Of a DNA stretch of 64,000 nt, positions 40,801 to 49,800 are shown piece after piece (position 1 is the stretch's first letter; each line of letters begins with the position of its first letter). The notes under the pieces are model-generated. The model was not told the origin of the DNA. It ran no database searches and was given only the letters and a program-made list of their open reading frames with translations. The stretch comes from Catonia carolina (lineage: Eukaryota > Arthropoda > Insecta > Hemiptera > Achilidae). The stretch spans positions 86,778,469 to 86,842,468 of the forward strand of contig JAQMRL010000003.1 in assembly GCA_035578175.1 (NCBI GenBank), given 5' to 3'. The position numbers and the translations under genes are program-made.

Positions 40801-43800
40801 TAAATATAATATTAAATGAGATTATTTCACAAACCACAGAAAATGGGTTATTCAATTTAATTAAGAAAAAAAGGTTAGTTACACAATACATTACAAACTT
40901 AAAAACTAAGTTTAATAAAAAACAAAATTTCTTTAACTATTTGTGGAGTAAGCGGTATATTTCAGGTACATGCTATCTTTTTCTGGATTCCAAAACTTCT
41001 CCCACCCACTGAACATTGCTGGAAACCTTAATGGAACCTATTTTCATCCTTTCGACATGCAAACCCACCATTCTCTATACCTAGAAATTTTCTGCAAGAT
41101 ACTTTTTCCTAGCTCATTATGTACCTATATGCTTTGAATTTCACCTCGCAGATTGCAACTTTCAACAGATCTAAGAAATTTCATTTCAGCCTCCTCTATT
41201 TTCCTCAACTGTAATATCTTAAATATCCATAACTTACATCCATAAAAAACTGCAACAACATTATACATAATATTGCATGTCCTTTCTGGTTCTTTTTCTT
41301 AAAGATCCTAATTATAGATGCTCACATCGTTTGAAATTTATAAACCGTTCTGGAAAACTCCAAATCTTCCTCAAATAAGAACATACTTGAAATGAGAAAC
41401 TCCAAGATCTCATTACCAATAACCACAATACATTGAACAAGGTCATTACTAAAGAATGCCATCACTTTTGTTTTACAAGGTAGGGTCAAAAAGTTCCCGG
41501 AATTGGTTTATAGAAATTGACTGAAAGTATGTATTACATTTTAATCCTATTTTCCTTCAAAATACTCTCCTCCTGCATATATGCACTTATTCCACCGTTC
41601 ATACAATCGTTGGAAACACTCCTGAAAGCCATTTTTCGAAAGTTCTATCAGCTGTTTCGTCCCATTTTCCATTACCTCTGATGAATCAGCAAAACGATGT
41701 CCTTCAATGTCATTTTCAGTTGTAAAAACAGGTAAAAATCCGTTACTGCAAGATCGGAAGAATATTGGAGGGTGTTCCAGAGTGGTGACATTGTTCTCTG
41801 CGAGGTATTGTTTCACAATTAGGGACCGATGTGACAGGGCATTGTCATGCAACAAAAATGAATCATTCCCTGCAGATTTGCCCATTTTTCAGGCCGTTTT
41901 CATCGAATTGCATCTCGTAACCGTTTTAAGAACTCTGTGTACAATTCTTAGTTGATTGTTTTCCCTGTTGTCGCCTGTTTGCACGGACAAGTTGCCAAAC
42001 GCGCTCAACATTATCATCTGTGGTAGAAGTGGAAGGCTACTCAGTCTGAACGTCACAATTTTTAATTTTTGTGCGACTGTCAGAAAAATGCTTGTGCAAC
42101 TCGTAAACTGCCGTTTTCTTCATTGCATCATTTCTGTATGTTTTCTTCAGCATCTCAAGAGTCTCCAAGGGTGATTTCCCCAGCAACACATAGAATTTGA
42201 TTTTGGCACGCTTCTCTGATGATGACATTTTCACAATCCGACAAAAGAAAAAAACTTCGTCTAAAATATCATACACCGCACGAAGAAAACCAACTCTAAC
42301 TGCCTCCTGAATGGCACAGCATCTTCCATCGTAGTCGTACCAACCTACCAGACAAAAATTTCCCTTCCAGCAAACAAATGCTTCACTGCAAGTGATCATT
42401 CCGGGAACTTTTTGACCCTACCTCGTATTTCTAAAAATTTTCATATTACGATGTAAATTTTATAATAAATATCATATACAAATAAATTTTTGAAATGCAT
42501 TCTGCCAACCATAATTATTAATTACAGTATAAATTAAATTTATCACTTTACCTTTGAAAACTTTTCAAGTTTAAAAACTTTACGTGCATTTCGGTGGTAC
42601 CACCTACTTCAGAGCAATATTATTAAAATTCAGAATGGTGTTCTCCATTCGATTATTTAGATTAAAGTTCCTTTAACATGTTTAGAGTTTTAATCAGAGT
42701 TAATTTAGAGTTTTGATCTAAACGACTGAATGGAAACACCGTTCTGAATTTTATTTTAATAATATTGCTCTGAAGAAGGTGGTACCACCGAAACGTGCGT
42801 AAGTTTTGTTTTGTTGTTTGTTGTTAAGTTGTAAGTTTTTTAAACTTACAAAGCAACCAAAGGTAAGGTGATAAATTTCATTTATACTGTAAATCTAATT
42901 TGTACATTAAAACATTAAAAGTAAATAATTTGCAGGTACCTATCTAAAGTCTGGCAAATAAGTAATGCAACATTTTCACAGTTCTTTTTGGAGGGGCAAA
43001 ATACAAGGCAAGATTCATGCGGTGCCACCTCTCTCACCAGACCCCCTATTTCATCAGGATCTAACTTCTTTAATTCCTCTGAATACTAAAAAAAAAACAA
43101 AGCAAATTATAAACAAAATAATAATTTTTATCGTCTTCAAAACTTACAATACATAGATTTTAACACATTTTCTATCACACAAACAAAAATGTGGAACTTA
43201 ACTCTACAACAAAAAAATCTGGTGTGAAACACTCACACAACTTTTTCTTGCCAATGCAAATAATTAACAATAAACCTAAAATTAGTAATAAAACTTTAGA
43301 AATAAACAAAAAACTAACCTCAATAAACATAACCTAATTTTAATCATAAATGAAAGATGCAAAATGAAAATCAACCTCAGTTTGGCTTAAAAATACGGAA
43401 AATCACTCTTTAACGCTAAACTAGGCACTGTACAAAAAATGCTTTGAATAAGAGTTGTAGATCTTTTAATTTCCTATAAATTTTATTATATACACTTTTG
43501 TCGTAAAATGCATACCAAGGCTGAAATCTTAAAAAAATAATTTTTCACACGTTTTCGTGAGAAAAAAACAGAAAATTGCCAATTACCGCTAAACTAAGCG
43601 TTATACAAAATAATGTTTGAAATAAAAGTTGTAGGATTTTAAATTCTCTACAACTTTAATTATATGCATTTTTGCGGTAAAAAACATAATAATGCTGCAA
43701 TCTTAAAAAAAAACATTTTTTTACATGAAAACAGCCTCACCAAGAATTTCAGCAAACATGGCGCCTACCCTATCTTGTAGAGCATAAAAAATTTAGTAAA

Positions 43801-46800
43801 CCAGGCGATTTTTAAAAAAATTGTAAGACCAGTTTTTGAGAAAATTGCAAAAAAGTGAAAAATTACACGAATAAACCACTACTTCCGGTTGACAGATTTT
43901 GATGAAAATGTTCGTGTCGGGTCCGGTAGTGGTATATAACTCTCTTTAAGTTTCAAGTTCGTACGATGTTCTGTTCATGAGATATTTTGTACTCACACGC
44001 ACGCACGCACACACACACACACAGACCAATTGCTAAAAACATGTTTTTTTGGGTTCAGGGGGTCTGAAAACGTATAGATCCGGTGAAAACTCGATTTCGA
44101 AAAATCGACACGAAAACACCCTTCCTATATATTCATATAGGCAAGAGAAAGTAAAAAGAAATATAATACAAAAACAAATATACCGGAAATGAAGTTGTTG
44201 AATGAAATGTTAAAGGTGGGTCTTCCTTAGAGTTCACATAAAATACTTCGTTCTCAACCTTAATGTATTCTTTTAGTTCAACTGGTCGAAAATCATGAGT
44301 ATATACATCAGCTTTAAGGAACTGTGCAATTTCATTAACATTCCCGATTGTGGCACTCATTCCTATTATATGAACGTGTTGAGCTAAAAAGAACAATACA
44401 AAATAAAATATATTTTAGTACATTCAGAGTTCAGTTAACTGTTTAGTCATTAGTAACTAAGGTTAACTACATTCAAAAATAAATCTTTATAATGCATCCT
44501 GCAGTTTGAAAGTATTTCTATTTTATATAATGAATTTATATAATAATTTCACTTACCTTCTTTTTAAACTGTGTAACTTTTATTCTTATTTTTACTAACA
44601 CGTGTTTCGGTGGATCCACCATCATCAGAGTAAATAAAATAATTGAAACTAAAAATTTTTTATCTCAGTTATTTAAAATCTATAGAAGATTATACATCTT
44701 CAGTCATTTGTATATTATTTTATTTACTCTGATGATGGTGGATCCACCGAAACACGAGTAAGTAAAAATAAAAATAAAAGTGACGCACTTTAAAAAGTAG
44801 GTTAATGAAATTATAATATAAATTCATTACATAAAATAAAAATAAGGTTAACTAAGGTAAAGGAGCTAAATAGGGGGATCTGAACAAGTTATAATTTTCA
44901 GAAAACAACCAGGACCATTTGTTTTGTAGTCTAGAAGGTTATCATGCTACCATAGCGTTACTTAGCATTTGAGAGTGTTGTTATTTATGTCATCAGCCAA
45001 AAGGATGGTTTGAACCTCCAGAAGCTTTACAAAGTAAAACGAGGAGTGAGAGGATTTACCATTGCTTTCCTTCCGAGTGGAAAAGTATGCTCATCAGCAT
45101 GCCTTGCCCTCTGAAAAGCACCTACTTTCCACTCTTCATTTCATTCACTACAGGGTCTGGCTGTATAATGAAATTCATTACTCTCAGAGGAAATAACTGA
45201 CTAGTCTTTAACCCCTCTACCTCTTTTGTTCTCTAGTGCTTCAGTCATATAATTGGCTGACCATGTGATAAGAAACAGAACTACTTTTGTAGCCCTGAAA
45301 CTAGCAGATCGAGTGGAAATAATTTAACACTTCTCCTGCATGTTATGGGCACATTTGAGACTAGAAAATAATTTACTGAAAGAGATCTAACAAAAAAATA
45401 ATATGTCACAAGAACAACAATGAGTTCTTGATTAATAACACTATGAAGGAGTACAGGTCATGTAAACTTATAATAATAAATAGTGAAGCAGAGGAAAGCA
45501 TGTTTTTCACTATTAAATAACTTTGATTCTTTCAATGATAGAAAAAAGTTTTACGTGAAATAATAATCAGCTGTGTCGAATGAAATGTTCCCACTATCCA
45601 CTTAATAGCCTTTGAAATTATTTTCAAAATGAACAATGCATGTAATGCACAACTTAATTTTCAGTTACGACACATTTACTTTTCCTTTTAGTTTCCATTA
45701 TAAATTTCCTAGTCTAGTAAAATGAACAGTGATAAATTAAGATTGCTATAATAAATTAACTATAAATTATATTACACGTAAATAAAATCACCAACCTGAT
45801 GGTGCATACAATAATTTGACAAGCATTGATTCCAAAGTAGCACCCCTTCTAGGTTCTCCAATTAAATGTAGCTCATCAACAACGACTAGACCTAACTCAG
45901 ACATTCGGTTGTTTTCTAAATAACTATGTATTAACCCTAGAGCTTTTTCTATTGTTGCAATAAAAACAGTACGTTTTCGTCTTCGTTTTTGAGGTGGATA
46001 CTGTCCTTTTGCACCGGCATATTCTTCTATCAAAAAACCTAGTTCTACAGCAAATGGAGACAAGGAACGGACCTGAAAATTTTTTTTAATTAGAACTGAC
46101 TTTCATTTAAATATAAGTACAGGAAGACCTAATAAGAGTTCACATGGAGGAACCTAACACTTTCAATTTTCTCAACGACCTCATATGAACATTTAATTTC
46201 ATTCCAACAGGTTAACTAAGAACCCAGCTGGCATGCATGGTAGTAACTACATGAACTAAGCTTGTGAAGTCACTCAGTTTAATTTATTAGTCCATAAAGT
46301 CCAGCCTTTCTTAGTTTGCTCCTAATGTAAACAAATAATGACGTCACTGAGCATGCCCATTACATAAAAATGAGTACACGCTGATTAAAAAGTAACAACA
46401 AAATATTTTCAAAAGTATTTAAATACAAAATACTTTTAAAAGTATTTTTATAAATGAAATTGTTAGGCCTACATCATATCATGACTGATGTTTTAAGTAC
46501 TTATAATTTAAAACATAGTTAACTTAATAGGAATACGACATCCATAAAGTCGCGGACTCTAGTGTGCACCCATAGTAGTTGGCTTTGGTTTGTTGACAGT
46601 AGGAGCAAACTAAGAATGGTTGGACTTTAATTAATTTTAGCACTTCTGTTAACAGCTCATTCTATTCAAAGGAACTGAAAAACTACTTTCTATTTGTTTT
46701 TTCAAATGAAGAAAAATGTACAACAAAAAAACAAAAGGTAAATAAAATTCCACCTGCTGACCAACAGACACTAAGATAGCATCTGACCCACAGTGGGCAC

Positions 46801-49800
46801 CTATCAACACCGTCTGACCCAGAGTGGGCAGCTGAAATTAAGGGTCAGTGTGAATAAAAGTGGGAAACAAGTTCACAACTAAATGTCTGCTTCAGAGCTG
46901 CTCTATGTCACCAACAACTGTTTAAGATATTTTTGAAACAAGCGGTGAAACTATAAAAAAGAAAATGCGAGGCCTAATGGAAATCTTGATATGAGACAAT
47001 TACCTGTATGATCAACAAACCACCAAAACTTTAATATCACTTTTGCTGATCGCCAAATAGTGATAGCCCAAGATGATGAAGATCCTGAGTTTTATGATGC
47101 AGAAATTGGAGGAAGAGTACACAAAGCACGGGTAAAAATTTCTGAAAAAACAAAATATTAAACAACTAAAAAAGGTTGGAACTTTCTGAAAATTGAGAGA
47201 TAAAAGGAAGTGAAACGTTTAAATACTTGGGATACACATTTTAAGAACAGAAACACAGAAGAAGAAATAAAGAATTAATTGAGGCAAGTAAAAACATCAA
47301 TAAGGCAACTTAACTCACAGGATAATCACATCACAAAAATAAGAATATTCAACTCAACAGTATGTAGCATAGGGCTGACAGCTTGGTGCTGAATAGAATA
47401 GGGGTAAAATTATGCTTTGAAGATGGACTTCTGGACGCAAAGTTATGAGCTGACAAGAATAGATCAAGTAACCAGTGAGGAGATACAGAGGAGAATAGGG
47501 GGTGGAGAGCGCTGTCTCAAGTTACACTGACGAAAAGAAGCTGATATGGTATGGGATTGTGAGATGGGCAGGTAAGACAGGTGGATAGCATGAATTATAG
47601 ATATTGGAGTCCAGTGGGACAGTTCAAGAGCAGATGAACCTGACGATCCTTCACAGACAAAGTGAACAGAGTTCATGGATAGAGTTTTTGGACAGGAGTG
47701 ATAGATAAGAGGGACCCACCACCAGTTAATCACAAGCAGACCAAATTGAACCTGGTTCTCAGAATCAGTATGCCATCTGGCTATACCTGACGGGTAACTA
47801 AATTTTTGAAAGTATGTACCACTATAATCAGTAATACACGAAAGAGATTAAATACAACAGTCGTTTCAACTAGTTGAATTTAAAGAAAAAAACTGAATGG
47901 TCCATTCAAATTAACTAAACAAACTTCTTCATTATACATAAGTTCTTTTAGTATAATTAAAAATTATCACGACCATGAGTAACATTTCAAAAACTGGCTT
48001 ATCGGCTCTAATCACATGTTTTGCTAAAGTATCATGAAACTGCATCATTGTACATTTTTTACATACTAATTTAGTTGATGTTTTACTGAAATTAATTCAT
48101 AAACTAATTTATACCTTTTCCTGGACGATAGAAACGTATGGCATAACAAAAATTGCATTCTTATCTTTACATAAAAGCTCATTAAGTATAAGAATTTCAG
48201 CAACTAAAGTTTTTCCTCCACTTGTTGGTAAGGCATAGACTAAATTTTTACGATTCTTTACAGCTTCAAGTTTAAGACATTCTTCTTGCCAGTCTACAGA
48301 AAAAAATAAAATGAAATGTTATTCAGGGTGTTCATTCTTTCTGATTACAAATATCACTACAGATAATTTAATTAAAAACTATCAAACTTTGATAAACTAT
48401 TTTTATAAGTTCATTGAAGTCTAAACCTAATATTATGTTGTTACAAAGAATGTCAGTCTGTAACACTGGCTTCATGACTAACAGAGTTTAAAAATCACAG
48501 TTGTTAAATATTTTCAGTAACATGACTTATTATTTTTTTTATCCCTAAAGCTACATCCACACTATATAACAAAACATTTGTTACAAATGCAAACAAATAC
48601 ATTTGTTTGCATTGTTACATGCAAACATTTGCATGTGGACGTTAGAAACGTCCAGATGCTACTGGTTGTAGAAAACTAATTGAAAACATAATTCAGTCAT
48701 GAACATGGCGTCAATAGAGGAAGTAGTGCTCGCTGCTGCAGCTTTTGTCGTTTTGGGAATTTGCTGAAAAGCTTTGAAGAAGAGAAGGAGATACTGGGTG
48801 TGCCCGTCACTGAAAACTCATCTACAATATGGCGGGACACAACTATAAGATCTAGTAGATGACAGAGATCCGTTGTGCAGTGAAATCAGGGATGATGGTA
48901 GTTTTAAAAATTTTATGCGATTGACCAGTTGAGACTTCGAACTTATTTTGCTTGGTATTGGCCCAAAAATAGAAAAAAGAACACTTCATTTAGGGATGCA
49001 ATACCTATCAAGAATAGACTAGCATTAACTCTAAGATTTCTGGCAACCAGAGACTCTTACCGAAGCATTGGTTATTTGTTCAAGATTTCGAAGCAAAGCA
49101 TTTCGATCATTGTGCCAGAAGTTTGAATGAGAGAAATGGCCTGAGCAGCTGTGGCCCTATGGTGGGGGTTGGCTATACAAACGAATAACAAAAATGTGGA
49201 CGCGTGTGTAACTTGTTACAAAACAATGTTATACGACTTCCTTTGATCTTTACCGACACCCGTTGGGAAACATATAACTTGCTACATCAACAAGGATTTT
49301 GTTATATAACATCGTGTTATACAACTTTTTTTTTTAAATTTCCTACCAAGTTATATAACATAAAATGACTTGTTTTGTTATAGAGTGTGGACGTACCATA
49401 ATGTGAGTACATTGCAATCTATTCAACTTAAGAACAGTAAGCAACCCCAAGACCAAATGAGATGAGGATGATATGTAAGATGTGTAAATAAGTCTCGCGC
49501 AGACTCAGGCCAACTGTTACTGAGAGAGTATGATAAATTAATCCCCCGACCATCAAAGTACACCGGTTACCGCTGCCTAGTATTCAAATCCAAATAAAAG
49601 TCACTACCTAGTATACTAGGATCAACTTGGTAATAACTTAATTGCATGAAATAAAAATCTGGTGTGAAACACTGACACAGCTTTCTCTGGCCAATACAAA
49701 TAATTAACAATAATGCTAGCATTAGTAAGAAACAAAAAACTAACCTCAATAAACATAACCTAATTTTAATCATGAGTTGAAGACGCAAAATGAAAATAAA

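Larger units (their letters stand above)
42489..42885. repeat. Head-to-head pair of ribozyme-bearing Penelope-like units (GGTACC type)
   Basis: Two inverted copies meet near 42,690. Each carries the GGTGGTACCACC motif (42,593-42,604 minus; 42,778-42,789 plus), a block pairing the TTCAGAATGG and CCGTTCTGAA stretches inward, and a tail containing AAAGGTAA(A/G)GTGATAAATTT outward. The left tail also carries the GCATTCTGCC end motif. Lies in HELQ intron 5, about 55 bp from exon 5. Confidence 0.7.
44470..44842. mobile_element. Head-to-head pair of ribozyme-bearing Penelope-like units with 12-bp target duplication
   Basis: TAAGGTTAACTA is found at 44,458-44,469 and 44,843-44,854, bounding 373 bp. 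The left unit (minus) runs tail-to-core up to about 44,715 and the right unit (plus) restarts there. Both have the GGTGGATCCACC motif, and both tails match the one downstream of the 21,410 motif (TTTAAAAAG, then ATTCATTA). In HELQ intron 3. Confidence 0.75.

Noticed and set aside
44590..44766. Reading GGTGGATCCACC as a transcription-factor palindrome only
   Set aside because: The flanking CTGATGA, GAAA and pairing arms recur with it in all GGATCC copies and, allowing changes, in the GGTACC copies; a plain binding site would not need these.
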